From contig NC_082619.1 in NCBI RefSeq assembly GCF_030936135.1, positions 6,451,208 to 6,515,207 of the forward strand: a DNA stretch of 64,000 nt, given 5' to 3'. A program made the translations under genes and the position numbers. This document shows positions 51,401-61,111 of this stretch, piece after piece. The first letter of the stretch is position 1; the number at the start of each line of letters is the position of its first letter. A model generated the notes under the pieces. The model did not search any database. It saw only the letters and a list, made by a program, of their open reading frames with translations, and was not told the origin of the DNA. Origin of the DNA: Gavia stellata (Eukaryota > Chordata > Aves > Gaviiformes > Gaviidae).

Positions 51401-52701
51401 GCAAAAGTGTTTTGTGGGATAGGAAAGCGGTGTGGGTCAGTGCCCGTCCAGAATGCCCAAGTGGGGAAAACAGTTGTGTGTTCATTATCCTTTTGGCGAA
51501 ATATTTAGAGGTGAAATATTTACACTGTCCAGCATAATCAGTCATGTCTTGATACCGCAGATGGTTGGAAGACCTTATTGGTGGCCGCCTCTTAGGTTTG
51601 CCTTTAGTAGCGCATCTCCCGCATCGCTCTTCCTCTACCCGCTCCGTTGTTTTCTTCCCTCCAGGATAATGACAACTCCCTTCGCGATGACTTCAGTTTC
51701 AGCAGCAGCGCCCTTATTGGTCTGTTGGTGATTGCTGTTGCCATAGCTACCGTTATAGTCATCAGCTTGGTGATGCTGAGGAAGAGGCAGTATGGGACCA
51801 TCAGCCATGGAATTGTGGAGGTGAGAAACGACTCCTGCTCCATAACGGAGGATGGAAATAGTCAGCATTGAGTCACATGTTGTGTGTAGGGGCGAAGATG
51901 GCAGTAGCTGCCAAGCCATCAACTGCTCTGCTTCTAGCTAGATGGGACTTAACTCTGGAGATGCTGATATTGCCATCGCTTATTTATTAATATGCAGGTA
52001 TCGGTCGTCGGCGTGCCATGCTGGGACCTGTCACTTCACAGTTGTATTCGCTTATCGCAAGGGATTCCATTAGGCTTCCCTGTCTGGCTCAGGGTAGGAT
52101 TTAGCAGTAAATGAGCTTTTCAGGCGATATCTTTAGCAGGGGAGTAAGTCAGTCAATCTGTAGCAATTTGTCCTCCCAACTAACGTAACAACTGTTAAGA
52201 CGGCGCGATGGGCTGAATGCTGAGAAGCGGTGCTTTCTTCTTCCTTCTGCTCCCAACGTGCGCGTTTCTGATGACAACTTAATGGAGCCCGGAGAAAGCT
52301 GCATTTCCCCTTTGCCCGACCGATGCGGGAAATCGTAACGACCTCTTTAACGAGAGGAGCGGGTCCCAAATTTGTAACGTCAGCGAACTTGTTAGCGATT
52401 TGTGGAGAACATCCCCAAAGAGGCATGGGCAGGCAAGGAGGCATTAGCACCCGAACGAGGAACTGTGCTAAGCAAATTAGTTTTTGTGGCTTACCTTTTT
52501 TTCTTGCTGCTTGCCGCGGTATTTATCCAGCGTTTGTCTGCCAGCTCTTGTTAGTATGAAGTAAGGCCTTTGACCAGTAACCGGCTGTTCTTTCTAAAGG
52601 TTGACCCGATGCTTACCCCAGAAGAGCGGCATCTGAGCAAGATGCAAAACCATGGCTATGAGAACCCGACTTACAAATACCTGGAGCAGATGCAGATATA
52701 A
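5973..52701 (+). CDS. APLP2: amyloid beta precursor-like protein 2 (whole gene, 18 coding exons)
   Basis: The spliced exons (joined coding length 2274 nt) encode 757 residues; human APLP2 has 763. Domains in order: signal peptide (about 1-28); E1 with a growth-factor-like part (about 35-125) and a copper-binding part (about 130-205); acidic tract (about 208-300); Kunitz inhibitor domain (304-354); helical E2 domain (about 361-560); linker (about 560-687); one membrane helix (about 688-710); tail ending in YENPTY (744-749) and a C-terminal QMQI. In mammals this type I glycoprotein is cleaved by alpha-, beta- and gamma-secretases. It works in cell adhesion, synapse function and MHC class I trafficking, and its tail binds Fe65- and Mint/X11-type PTB adaptors. 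The A-beta peptide region of APP is not conserved in this paralogue. APLP2 is preferred over APP or APLP1 because of [15 protein letters not shown] after the signal peptide and [19 protein letters not shown] in the tail. Confidence 0.97.
6066..29483 (+). other. APLP2: APLP2 intron 1 (23.4 kb), no embedded gene supported
   Basis: The gtgggt donor and tcttcacag acceptor bound the longest intron, as in other APP-family genes. Open frames inside are short, with no recognisable domain; the longest, at 14592-15020, has no homology I can recognise. Visible content is a G14 run (6321-6334), TA/CA-rich tracts near 6880-6950 and 10779-10795, a TATTT run near 17400, a GT tract near 21330, several T or A runs and one MIR-like SINE fragment near 22010. 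Conserved regulatory elements may be present but cannot be judged from one sequence. Confidence 0.85.
22009..22080 (+). repeat. MIR-like SINE fragment
   Basis: The stretch reading gtgaccttaggcaagtcact followed by a gtgccttagttt block matches the well-known central core of MIR SINEs, with scattered substitutions. Related-looking sequence may continue to about 22310. It is an old, diverged and inactive copy inside APLP2 intron 1. Confidence 0.6.
29484..29657 (+). CDS. APLP2: APLP2 exon 2: first half of E1 growth-factor-like domain
   Basis: This encodes residues 32-89, starting [20 protein letters not shown] and ending LQYCQE. The blocks [20 protein letters not shown] and GTKSC are near-identical to human APLP2. 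The acceptor is tcttcacag and the donor CAG GAG|gtgagc; both borders are phase 0 and the exon is 174 nt. The cysteines here form the conserved disulfides of the growth-factor-like subdomain, which binds heparin in this family. Confidence 0.97.
30881..31010 (+). CDS. APLP2: APLP2 exon 3: E1 growth-factor-like domain, second half
   Basis: This encodes residues 90-132 plus the first base of codon 133. It starts [20 protein letters not shown] and ends VPYKCL. The acceptor is gttaaacag and the donor is CTG G|gtgagt (phase 1). The basic KRGKKQCK segment is the heparin-binding patch of this subdomain in the family. A larger open frame (30509-31027) runs through from the intron, but only this part matches APLP2. 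Confidence 0.97.
32954..32994 (+). repeat. CR1 LINE 3'-end fragment
   Basis: The words gatgaccttacaggtctttt, ccaacctt and gattctgtga match the typical 3' end of sauropsid CR1 elements (gacctt.. aggtc.cttccaacc ... attctgtga). Only about 40 bases are clear. It lies in APLP2 intron 3 and points to a bird or other reptile genome. Confidence 0.75.
34581..34693 (+). CDS. APLP2: APLP2 exon 4: copper-binding subdomain, N-terminal part
   Basis: This encodes residues 133-170 ([20 protein letters not shown] onward, to HTVAKE). His161, His163 and His165 in HQHWH align with the copper-ligand region of APP. The acceptor is ctttttcag and the donor GAG|gtaatt. It is 113 nt and brings the frame from phase 1 back to phase 0. 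Confidence 0.97.
34785..35005 (-). repeat. MIR-like SINE fragment (reverse orientation)
   Basis: Two blocks resemble the reverse complement of MIR. One, near 34787-34830, carries a ggactgaggcagaaag motif. The other, near 34910-35000, has tagcttgcccaggatcat followed by gggattgaaatcaggtctct. The copy is diverged and possibly interrupted. It lies in APLP2 intron 4. Confidence 0.6.
36215..36390 (+). CDS. APLP2: APLP2 exon 5: rest of copper-binding subdomain and start of acidic tract
   Basis: This encodes residues 171-228 plus two bases of the next codon. It opens [20 protein letters not shown] and contains the hallmark [13 protein letters not shown]. Tyr182 and Met184 sit at the positions of the APP copper-site Tyr and Met. 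The exon then turns into a Glu/Asp run ([17 protein letters not shown]). The acceptor is ctttcag and the donor AAAG|gtaggg (phase 2). Confidence 0.96.
36950..37167 (+). CDS. APLP2: APLP2 exon 6: acidic region
   Basis: This encodes residues 229-301 plus one base. It holds [20 protein letters not shown], a long Glu/Asp tract, and the family signature [20 protein letters not shown]. The acceptor is cccttcag and the donor AAAT|gtaaga (phase 1). The acidic tract is simple in sequence and so appears on the other strand as a spurious hydrophobic frame. This is a flexible linker between E1 and the Kunitz or E2 modules. Confidence 0.96.
38851..39018 (+). CDS. APLP2: APLP2 exon 7: optional Kunitz protease-inhibitor cassette
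   Basis: This encodes residues 302-357 ([20 protein letters not shown] onward). Six cysteines at 304, 313, 329, 337, 350 and 354 have standard Kunitz/BPTI spacing, with the [10 protein letters not shown] core. The P1 residue after the second cysteine is Arg314, predicting inhibition of trypsin-like serine proteases. The exon is 168 nt with phase-1 borders on both sides (acceptor ctccacacag, donor ATGA|gtaagt), so skipping it keeps the frame. That matches the known KPI-plus and KPI-minus forms of APLP2 and APP. Confidence 0.97.
41088..41203 (+). CDS. APLP2: APLP2 exon 8: start of E2 domain
   Basis: This encodes residues 358-396, with [20 protein letters not shown] and [18 protein letters not shown]. 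The acceptor tctctttgcag is chosen because it gives an in-frame join from both exon 7 and exon 6. The result lacks the IPPTPL-type residues found between the Kunitz domain and NDVDVYFE in human APLP2. Other AGs just upstream are discussed in the findings. The donor is CGG|gtgagc (phase 0). It belongs to the first helices of E2. Confidence 0.92.
41569..41643 (+). CDS. APLP2: APLP2 exon 9: E2 domain helix
   Basis: This encodes residues 397-421, [20 protein letters not shown] followed by QTLIQ. It is 75 nt with phase-0 borders; the acceptor is cttgtccag and the donor CAG|gtaaga. It forms part of the long E2 helical bundle used for dimerisation and heparan-sulfate binding in the APP family. Human APLP2 differs by only a few residues. 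Confidence 0.97.
42844..43002 (+). CDS. APLP2: APLP2 exon 10: E2 domain core
   Basis: This encodes residues 422-474, starting [20 protein letters not shown], through [20 protein letters not shown], and ending QADPPR. It is 159 nt and phase 0 at both ends; the acceptor is ttgttccag and the donor CGG|gtgagt. The NDRRR motif corresponds to the basic stretch in APP that contains the RERMS region. This is one of the most conserved exons. Confidence 0.97.
43416..43544 (+). CDS. APLP2: APLP2 exon 11: E2 domain, heparin-binding helix
   Basis: This encodes residues 475-517, [20 protein letters not shown] then [20 protein letters not shown] and KSQ. It is 129 nt and phase 0; the acceptor is atcctgcag and the donor CAG|gtataa. 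The Arg/His-rich face ([19 protein letters not shown]) is the conserved heparin- and metal-binding surface of E2. Confidence 0.97.
45691..45760 (+). repeat. possible CR1 LINE fragment
   Basis: The words agaattggactagatggacc resemble the phrase found near the 3' end of many sauropsid CR1 elements. Similarity fades quickly on both sides and no terminal short repeat is seen. It lies about 100 bases upstream of exon 12. Confidence 0.35.
45851..45950 (+). CDS. APLP2: APLP2 exon 12: end of E2 bundle
   Basis: This encodes residues 518-550 plus one base, [20 protein letters not shown] then [13 protein letters not shown]. Asn530 in NQS is an N-glycosylation sequon kept from human APLP2. The acceptor is acatctgcag and the donor ATTG|gtgagc (phase 1). 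It is 100 nt long. Confidence 0.97.
46518..46688 (+). CDS. APLP2: APLP2 exon 13: end of E2 and proline-rich linker
   Basis: This encodes residues 551-607, from [20 protein letters not shown] through [13 protein letters not shown] to FPALPESE. The stretch between EEI and FPALP reads [14 protein letters not shown]. By my recollection of the human protein this is several residues longer than the human PPFHPFHP segment. Both borders are phase 1; the acceptor is cctttcag and the donor GAAG|gtatgt. The linker is probably extended and exposed to proteases. Confidence 0.94.
47299..47334 (+). CDS. APLP2: APLP2 exon 14: optional 36-nt microexon controlling the chondroitin-sulfate site
   Basis: This encodes residues 608-619, [12 protein letters not shown], the counterpart of human DTQPELYHPMKK. 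It is only 36 nt with phase-1 borders on both sides, so inclusion or skipping keeps the frame. The acceptor cttgctag is ordinary, while the donor AAAG|gttggt is weak, which suits a regulated exon. In mammals the 12-residue insert separates the acidic residues from the following GSG and prevents chondroitin-sulfate attachment. The same logic applies here. A preceding long T/C tract would suit regulation by pyrimidine-binding splicing factors (inference). Confidence 0.93.
50231..50313 (+). CDS. APLP2: APLP2 exon 15: juxtamembrane linker
   Basis: This encodes residues 620-647, [20 protein letters not shown] then KNKVDENV. The human counterpart is [29 protein letters not shown]. The acceptor is cttggtgcag and the donor GTG|gtgagc. 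The exon is 83 nt and restores phase 0. The opening Gly-Ser-Gly is the candidate glycosaminoglycan acceptor when exon 14 is skipped. Confidence 0.95.
51127..51201 (+). CDS. APLP2: APLP2 exon 16: linker before the membrane segment
   Basis: This encodes residues 648-672, [20 protein letters not shown] then [26 protein letters not shown] is identical to human; the next residues (VDEP) differ from the human EEERESVG region. It is 75 nt and phase 0; the acceptor is gttttcag and the donor CCG|gtacgt. It lies in the area where secretases shed the ectodomain. Confidence 0.95.
51665..51820 (+). CDS. APLP2: APLP2 exon 17: transmembrane segment
   Basis: This encodes residues 673-724. The sequence [20 protein letters not shown] (from 688) is the single membrane helix, followed by the stop-transfer MLRKRQYG and the tail start TISHGIVE. 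It is 156 nt and phase 0; the acceptor is tccctccag and the donor GAG|gtgaga. The luminal [15 protein letters not shown] replaces the human SVGPLREDFSLSSS. If the donor were not used, translation would add 16 residues and stop, losing the NPTY motif. Confidence 0.97.
52600..52701 (+). CDS. APLP2: APLP2 exon 18: cytoplasmic tail and stop codon
   Basis: This encodes residues 725-757, [20 protein letters not shown] then [13 protein letters not shown], and ends in TAA at 52699-52701. The acceptor is tttctaaag. YENPTY (744-749) is the endocytosis and PTB-adaptor motif. Thr730 in LTPEER matches the phosphorylated Thr668 site of APP. The tail is the most conserved part of the family. Confidence 0.98.
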   Translation, partial: VDPMLTPEERHLSKMQNHGYENPTYKYLEQMQI

Positions 52702-54180
52702 AAGAGATGAAGATACAGTAGCCCTGACCGGGAAAGGAGCAGGGCAGAGGGCCAAAGGGGTCCAGCGTTTTGGATCAACTACTGACCAACAGTTGCTTCG
52801 AGAGGACTTCATCTTACATTCAGAACTCCTGGATCATTAAGACTATAATTACTACTGTAGAGTTGCAATTTCCATTCTTTTAAATGGGTGAAGAAATGAT
52901 AATATAACAATATGATATATAAATCTCCTTAAATGGGAAAAATGGATCTATTGCAGATATTTGACTGAGATGTAGTTTTCTTTTTTTTTTAAATAATCTG
53001 AAAAATACCAGTTCCGTTGTACTGTTGTCTGATACAAGCTCTATATATATAAAATGGGAAATGTTGATTTTTATTTCTGATAGACCACCTGTATATCGAG
53101 GGTCACTTGTACCAGCCCGCCTTGTAAAAAGGAGACAGTTGTGGCTCTTCAGTCATTTTGGCTTTTATATATAAAGCAGTATTCTTTTTTCTTTTTTTTC
53201 TTTTTTTTTTTTAAAGTGAATTTTGCTGGGAGTTGCAAAGAGATTAATTTAGGAATAGGAACTATGACAACATAAGGAAGGAAGCAATTGGGAATGGTAA
53301 CTAACACAAATCCTAAGAAAAAGAAAAAAAAAAAAAAAAGAAAAAACCCATCCTCATATGCCAGTGATGTGCACCCTGCTGCTTAGCAGTTTGGGCTCTA
53401 GGAATCGAGACTCCCTGGAGGCAAGGAGTTAAAAGGCTTCTAGCATCTCTGTTTATAGTTATTCTAGTGGAATGTTAGAACATGGTTTGTGCATACTGGG
53501 GTCTGCACATTCCCCTTCCAGATTCAGTTCTGCTCTAGAGTTGGAAGTTCCTGGTCTTGAATTTAAATCCTCCGTTCTGAACCAGTTTCCTTCAGTACTC
53601 ACCTGGCATTAACAGCCCCCTTTGCTACTACTTTCTAATTTTCCCCAACTCTCCTGCCTCACCAACATGGTAAGTAGTTAAAAGACGCGGGTTTTTGAGC
53701 CTTTGCATCTCTTTTGGCGATCTTGGGCCATAGGCACGGCTTTGGGTGTTTGCCCAGAAATGACAAATCACTGCAATAATCAGTACCTTGGGAGCTGATG
53801 AACGTGGGCTTCACTTTAACTGGGGTTAAAACAGGAGTTCACTTAACTGGGGTTAAGAGGGGGGTAAGTTGGGAAAGGGATACTGCCTGCTTTAAGGGAA
53901 ATTGGATGCATAGGCCCTGAGAAGAACGAAGGGGTATTGTTCCACTCGCCATCACGTCTTCGTAATGCTTGTATAGTTGGTGTTAATGCTCACGGCTTTT
54001 TTAAATCTGGAGGTTCTGGTAACCTGTGGTGTATTTTTTCTATTTTTCCTGTGACTTTATTTTTTCTTCCCCCTTCCGTGTCTCTTCCCACTATGCACAG
54101 ATTTACCTGCAAACTCCTTAGTGTGGTCTGTGGGGAATGTACAAAGTTTAAACACATCAATAAACACTTTAACTTCCAGA
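52702..54180 (+). other. APLP2: APLP2 3' untranslated region
   Basis: AT-rich non-coding sequence runs from the stop codon to the poly(A) signal, about 1.5 kb, similar in scale to the mammalian 3'UTR. It contains T-rich runs (about 52979-52990, 53185-53215), a TA tract near 53041-53052 and an A-rich run (about 53317-53346). No coding frame of note lies in it. Confidence 0.85.
54159..54164 (+). terminator. APLP2: APLP2 poly(A) signal
   Basis: This is a canonical AATAAA about 1.46 kb after the stop codon. A likely cleavage zone follows at 54175-54185, with a T/C-rich downstream element (tcgtttcttctctttattc). It is the best-placed signal after the APLP2 coding region. Earlier AT-rich hexamers in the UTR are non-canonical. 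Confidence 0.85.
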
Positions 54181-57100
54181 TCGTTTCTTCTCTTTATTCA
54201 CGGGCTCGCTTAAGTTTCTCTCTCCCACCGTGTCCTTGCCAAACCTGCGGAGACCTTTCCCCGCCTTTTTGTCCACCTCTGCTTCGGCGAGAAGGAATGT
54301 GTTGGTATTGAGAACGTCTAGCTGTGCCCAGAGTCTTTTGTGGTACTTCCAGATCCTGCTGACCTTTGCAGAGAGAAGGAGACGCGATACTAAACCAACA
54401 CCCGGGACTCCCTGAACAACGTCACGTCCTCACGCTGCAGCCATTAAGACGCTGGAGCGCTGGTCAGTTAGAGCTGTGGCTGCTGTTTGTCATCTGGCTG
54501 GCCATAGAAGACCTCACGAGTGGTTTGGCGGTGGTAAAAATGCCGGAACCACTCCCTGGATGAAGGCGGCCGCTGGCACGGCTTCTCAGAGTGAGCAGAG
54601 CCAAAGCGCTCTGCAAAAGCAAGCTGTTCCTGCCGCTCGGCCATCCACCTGCACTTCCTAGCCAGCTGTAGGAGCAGGTCCAGGTGGTGAGGAAGGGGAT
54701 TTGGGTAGCACGGCGATTGCGCCGGCTTCGCGCTCGGAGCCTGTATGGCCCGCGAGCCTTAGGAATAGGGTTGGACAGCAGAAGGGGAAATCTTCAGATT
54801 CATAAGTAAGAGGGCGTAGAAAAAGACAGGCCTCAAACAGTGACAGAGTTTCCTTAAATGCTTCCTGCTGTGGATGGCCAGATCTGAAGTACTTTGAAGA
54901 CATAAAGAGCCCGGGGCAGTAATTGGCTAACTATGGTTAGCGTTTACTGTATCGCTTCTGATGTTTTTGTTTTACAAAGGGAAGTAACTTGACTGTTTGG
55001 TTTAACTTTCTCCTCCAGAACGCCTAAAACTAACAGCCTGTAAAGCTCACGGCTGTTTCTGCTGCTGTATGTCATTCCTCTTCTGTTTTCCTTCTTTGAA
55101 GTGTGACCTCGAACGCAGATCCCTCCCCTCTCACGTCTCGTTCAAGTGATCGAAGAGTCATTGCCGTTTGAACGCTGTTTTAGGAGGCCAAGAGACAGAA
55201 TTAATCTTCCTTCGCATTGATCTGAGCGGTTCCCAATAGGTCTAAATGAAGAGGGGGAGAGGAGGTAAGAGGAAAGATGAAAGCTTAGCAATTTCGAATA
55301 GGAAACAATTGCGTGTCCTGTTTCTCCTTAAACGTGGGCTCCTCGGTTCCACTGGAACTTCCACGTTCTGGTTAAATTATTCAGACTCTGCAGGAAAGAA
55401 CAGATGCTGTCCTAGAAACTGCCGTCTGTTGGCTTGTCACAACTACTTGGGAAAGGGTTTTGATTTTAGAGCTGTAAATTTCATTTAAATGATGCCGGAG
55501 CAAACGTTCAGTCCAAAGCTGTTTCTTGAACTGCAGCCTCAGGTAGGGTGACCTGAAAGAGAAACAAATTACGGAGGCTGTGGATTGAATTCCAGAATTG
55601 AATTTGGGTATTAGATTTTTCCTTCGATAAATTCTATTAGTCCTACAAAATAAATACAGCAGACTGGAATCAAAGTCTGTTAGTTACATGCTTTGGCGCA
55701 GACTGCTGAGCGCTCGGGATCGATTCTTTGTGATGGATTTTGACCGCAGGTTCTGAAAAGTAATGTTTTAAAGTATTCACTTGGAAGATTGGCACTCAGA
55801 CGTGTCCCGGGATGTTGCTGGTACCAGCCGTCCAAGCGAAGGGCTGATACCCCGGCAGAGAGGCTGCGGGGTAGTTGGGGGAATCGTCAAAAGTTTCATC
55901 GTGGTAAGACGCTTAAAATGAGATGGTCGAGAGCGCGGTGGTTGGTAAAAGACTTGCAGAGTGTCATAGAGAGCTGCACTTCAGAAGAAAACTGAATTTA
56001 AAAAAAAAAAAGGAGTCCTCTGTTTACCTTTTAAGAGGAGCAGCGTAGTTCTCTGTTAAGGAAAAAGGACGTTTGAGAGAGGGGCCTTTGGGAACGCTGA
56101 GCAGAGGAGGGAGCGCTAGGTCAGTTAGTCTCCTTTCTTGCTGTAAAGCTGTTTTTAAATATCGCTTCTCCCAGGGCGCGGTGGGCTAATGTACATTGAA
56201 ACCATTCTGTGCGCAGCGCTAGATGGATGTAACGTGGGCGGATTTATTTTAGCAGCCTCGCTTGTCTTTCACGTGGAAAGCAATACTTCCCGAGAAGCAT
56301 GGGGAGCACGTTTTCTATCGTTCAGCCCCGTCAACAGAAGAGATTGAAGGTGCTTCCGAGGAGAGGAGCCCAAGTACGTGGAAATGCGGTGCCCTTCCCT
56401 GCGCTGCTCCGTCGAAAGGTAACGATAACCTGATGGAGCACACAAAACCTCCTAATCCTTGGCCCAGGGTGTTTCAGCCCTGGGCATCCACGTTTCTGGG
56501 AGCAAGCTGCAAATCTCAAGGTTAGGTGTGCTACGTTCTTTTGGCCGGTTCTAGTGCAGTGCTTAAAGTTGGTGTTATCACACGGGAGTTTTTTTGTGTG
56601 GGTCTCCAGAGCAGTTGCAACTCGGTATTTGGTATCAGCGCTTTGCTCATGGCTGTATTGCAATGACAGAGGCTTTTAGGTGTGCACAGGAAGGGTCAAA
56701 CAGGGAGAAAGACTATTTTTGTAGGACGTAGTAACAGGTAACGGACAAGCAGAGTAATAAAAAGTGAGGTAGGGAAAGTGAGTGGAGCTCAATGCTGACG
56801 TTAGGTAGTTTGGAAAGCGTGAAAATACCTTGGTCAAGCCTTTGAAAAACGGTGGGCTGCTGGAAACGAGTGTTGATCTCCGTGCTGTACGCAGACGGAG
56901 TCGGTATAATAACCTTGTCTGGGCCGACCCGACGTCCCACCTGCCGGGCGCTGCCGGCGAGTGCACGCAGCCGTTTCTCAGCCCCTGTAAAAAGCTGTTC
57001 GTGCTCTCGGGTCTCGGTGGGACCACGTGCGAATCACCTGGCCGCGATCCTTAGCAACAGCACGGGATGAAAGCCTCGGGGAGCTGTAAGGCAGCAGGCT

Positions 57101-59618
57101 TAAAAGCTGTTTCTCCAGTGCAAGAAGCGAGGGCATCCTTAACCCATGCCGTTCCTTCCCAGGCAGCGCTAGGATGCCTCTCCCCAAATTCACCCTTTGA
57201 TCCCCGCGGGCACTGGTAGCTTCACCGCAGATGCGATGAGAAGGCTCTGCGGAGCGCGGCGCGTAGCAGAGACGAGGCGTTAATGCGTGCGTATGCGATT
57301 CTGCAGGAACGAGCGTGTTCAAAACGCAGGAGTTCAGCTGTATTTACCAGTGACCCGTGGGGTGCCTGTGCTTTGTTGCAGGAGCACTTAACCCCTGGCC
57401 TGTAGGCTCTCCGTGCGGTCAGCCAGGACGGTTTAATGTAGACCGTTTTATTTCAAGCAGCTTGCCTTTCCCGAGGGCCATTTGCGAACAGGCTGCAGGC
57501 TAAACGAGTTGGTTGGTAAATAGCATCAGCCGGCCTCTGGATGGCATCTGGGAGGTTCTCCGAGCGGCTGCCATGCCCGTGCCGAACAAACCTGGTGCTC
57601 GGGAGCATTGGACTGAAGGTGTTGGGAAAAGCTGGAGCCTGAGGGAGTGGTCCGATCCCCCCGAAAGGTTGCCATGGGGTACGTCAGTGGGCGGGGGTAA
57701 AGGCCCCGTGATCGCCGAGTTAAGAGCTCAGGAGGAGGTGATGGAGCACTGTCCGTGAAGCTTAATACCCTCTTCCAAAATTGCTGGCTCTAACTGGAAC
57801 AACTTGGAGATGTTCCTGTTTTCTGGAGGCTTCCTCGTCCTCCCTCCTTACAGCTTCATGGGGCTGTGGGTCCTGCAGCCGGGCTGCGTGTGTGGCGGAA
57901 AGGTACGTGACTTGGCAGATTTTCTGGTTGCCGTGCTTTAGACCTCCCCAAATGGTCCCTTTGATCGCCGGATGGGAGAGCAGGAGGGGCAGGGGGAGTC
58001 TCTTTTACCTGGGAATCTTCCTCCTGGCATCCTCTGAGTGCCCGCAGTCTCCGTGGCAACGCGAGCTGGTCCAAATCCTTCCTCTGAGCCCGGGCTGGAG
58101 GCGACTCCGGAGGCGCAAACCTCTCGAAGGCTGGCTGCCCCGGCCCGGGAGCTTCTCACCGTGCTTTCGTGCGAGAGCACGGGTTCCCCCGGAAGGCACC
58201 CTCAGCCCTTCCTCTTCCTCACCTGCCCCCTGCAAATGGTAGGTGGTGGGGAGCAAAGAGCCCGTGCCCGCACAACTGTGGCTTTTCCCTGCCCGACTGC
58301 CTGGCAATAAGTAAAGCACTTGAGGCTTTGAACATGTTTGGGCTTTGCTTTGAAACTTCTGCTCGTGCCGGCTGCGTGCGTTGCTGCTCCTTCCAGGTAT
58401 CTGTGCTCGGGGAGGATGCGATTTCCCTCCGTCCTGTGGAGGCTGCCTCTGATGCGAAGCCCGGCGACCTCCGAGACCACAGCGTGCCATCGGTTTTACC
58501 AGGAGCCTGCGGGGTTTCTTCCGTCAGAGGAAATGGAAGACGCGTTTCCCGCAAGAGAGGAAGCTGTTCAGCAGGCGGATGAAAGGTATCTAGCATGTAA
58601 GCTGCAGTCACTCTGCGTATAGCTATAAAGCTGATGAGGGGCATCTCTGGTGCCGTACCCTCGAGAAGGTCCACGGTAGCAAACCCTGCGGGCTTGCCGG
58701 GTGGCAGGGACTCTTCTGACTGCTTTCCCCAGCAAGCTGAGCTCTGTATCCTAAATTTCTGGGGAGGCTGGGCGTCCTGCAGTACGCCTTCGTTTGCTGC
58801 TGACGAGATCCCGCGGGTTCTTCTACTGGGAGAAACAAGTGCGAGCTTCAATTGTGTTGAAATTCTCTCCCTGTAAAACTTCCTGCTCTAACGTCTGAGA
58901 GGCGGAGGGTGCTTTTTTTATTCTGCTGCTCACGGTGGGTAATGTCGATGAGGGGTGAGGAAGATGCAGTTGTGACTGCGTTGGATTGAATATCCCTTCT
59001 AGGTGGTATCAGAGCAGTTGTTTAGTGCGTCCTCCTGCAAGGTCTCCGAGATGAAGGGGTCAGGCTAGCGACAGCAAGCTCAAAGTACAGAACTCTGCAG
59101 TTTAACGGTGTGTTGGATGGTGCCAGCGTGGATTTTTTTTTTTAGCTGAAAGCACAGCTGCTTCAGAGAAGATACCTGCAGGGAGAAATCGGTGTAAAGG
59201 CTTTCCGAGCAGAGGGAGGAGGGATTGATTCCCTCGCCCGCTCCCTGGGTGGCTGCTTTATGTTTGTGCTCCCCGAGGAGCTGCCGGGAAGGGCACCCAG
59301 CATCGACCTGCAATTCTGGAGCTGGGCTTGGTGCCCCCAGGACCTGCCTTTGAACGTAGAGCAAAGAGAAGCAGTCCTAAAAGCGATCGAGTTGAAAAGA
59401 GGCGTTACATGGTGGGCTTTTTGTGTCGCTGCCCGGGGCGTGTTGTTTTTCTGAGTGTTTACCGGGGCCTCGGGTTTCTGCAGCAGAGACTGGCACAAGA
59501 ACAGAGCCGAGCCGATTCTCTTGGGGCTGGCACCGCGTAATCAAATGCAAGGTGAGTAATAATGGTTTTCTCCAGCGTGGCGGTTTGGCAGGGAATAATC
59601 CCGCAGCTGGTGCAGGCT

Positions 59619-59715
59619 CATGGAGAAACGTAGGTTGGAAGGGACTTCTGGAGGGCATCTCGCCTGACTCCCGCTGAAAGGGCCACCTCTGAAGTCAGAT
59701 CAGGTCGCTGTGCGG
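59619..59715 (-). repeat. CR1 LINE fragment, reverse orientation
   Basis: Read on the + strand, tcatggagaaacgtaggttg, gaagggacttctggagggca and the later gccacctctgaagtcagatc with aggtcgctg follow the familiar reversed 3' end of avian CR1 (aggttggaagggacctctgg ... gatcaggt). It is diverged but continuous over about 95 bases. Confidence 0.75.
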
Positions 59716-61111
59716 TTGACTATAATGCTGCCTTCTTCTGCAGCGGCTCCCCTTCCCCTCTCTGTGGGTGTCGGGGCACGAAAAAGCATCGGAGTTATTA
59801 TATGAAGTCAGTAGAGTCTGAAGGTGAATTCCTACTCCGTCTTAACAGCAGGCTATAGGGAAAAAGGCATCCTTTTTTCCTCCGCTGGCCAAATGTACTT
59901 ATTTGTGTGCAGCTTTTTTTCTGGGGATGCAGTCCTTGCGATGCTAAACCATACTTCTATGTCATCTGAGTGGAGGGAAGGGTTCTGGCTGTCACCTTTT
60001 GGGATCTGTTCTTTTGATGTGATGGGATAATCTGCTGTACAGGCTTCGCAATTTTTGTCTTACCCTGTGAAGAAGGAGTCGTGGGCACGAGCTGTCAGCA
60101 GGCACGAGGAAGGCGACACTCCTTGCACAGCATCTTTGGAGGGCGGCTCGTTGCCACGTGAGTACTTGCATGCGGGAAAAGAAATAAACTGCGGGCAAAG
60201 CGATGGTCTGAACTTTGGTTTTAACGCTTGCTGGCAGCAAAAGCTCGGAGCAAGTCACCGGAGCTCAGTCCAGCTACTGAGAATCAGAGCCAGGCTGGGA
60301 CTATCGCCCCTGCGGCAACGTTTGGACCGAGCTCTCGGGTACCATGGCTGTTCTGCTGGGTCGCAGAGCCAAGCTCCAGCTGCTTAATGTAATAATCCCT
60401 ATTCTACAGATGATGTGTATTTTGTGGCCTCCTCTGGGCGTTGTTTTTTCTTACTACTGTCTCCTTGTTTTGAAGGGTGAATGCCAAGAACGTCACAGAG
60501 GACGTCACTGCGCTACAGCAGCCTTCATTCATTTTTAGGACGATGAGTCAAGAACTACAAGCTGCAGATGAGAAAAAACCTGAAAAGTCCTTGTATTTTA
60601 CTTTCAGGCCTATTTGCTTAAGTTTATTTAGGAAAAAAAGAGAACGCTTGAATTTCCTATGATCTGAAATCATTAGTGGAGTTGAACCTTCCCCAGAAAT
60701 CAGTTTTGGGATCCAGCAGGGCATTGCATGCTCTTGGCTTAGACATTCAAGTGTTCTCTACTTTGGTAGACTATATAATCAGTAAGGGAGGTGGGACTCG
60801 ATTGAGTCCATCCAGCAATGCAATGGTTTGGAATATCTTTATGAAGAAAGACAGTAGCACAGAAATTATGATTTATTTCCCCCTCACACACACAAAGGAC
60901 TTGGAAACGGGCTCACTTTAAAGAGATGTTGGTATTCTGTTACTAGATGGCTGATGGGGGACAGGACCATGCAAAGCTCTGAGGTGGTTGGTGTATTGTT
61001 TTTGCTGAAATTTCAGGAGCGAGTCCTCTTTGCTATGTACTTAATAATAATACAGAGATGATGAGAGGCTTCTGGAGCTGAATAAAAATGCAGGACTCAG
61101 TCTCTTTTTTT

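Noticed and set aside
60380..60415. MIR-like piece (taataatccctattctacag)
   Set aside because: About 25 bases of similarity without the rest of the element; too short to support.
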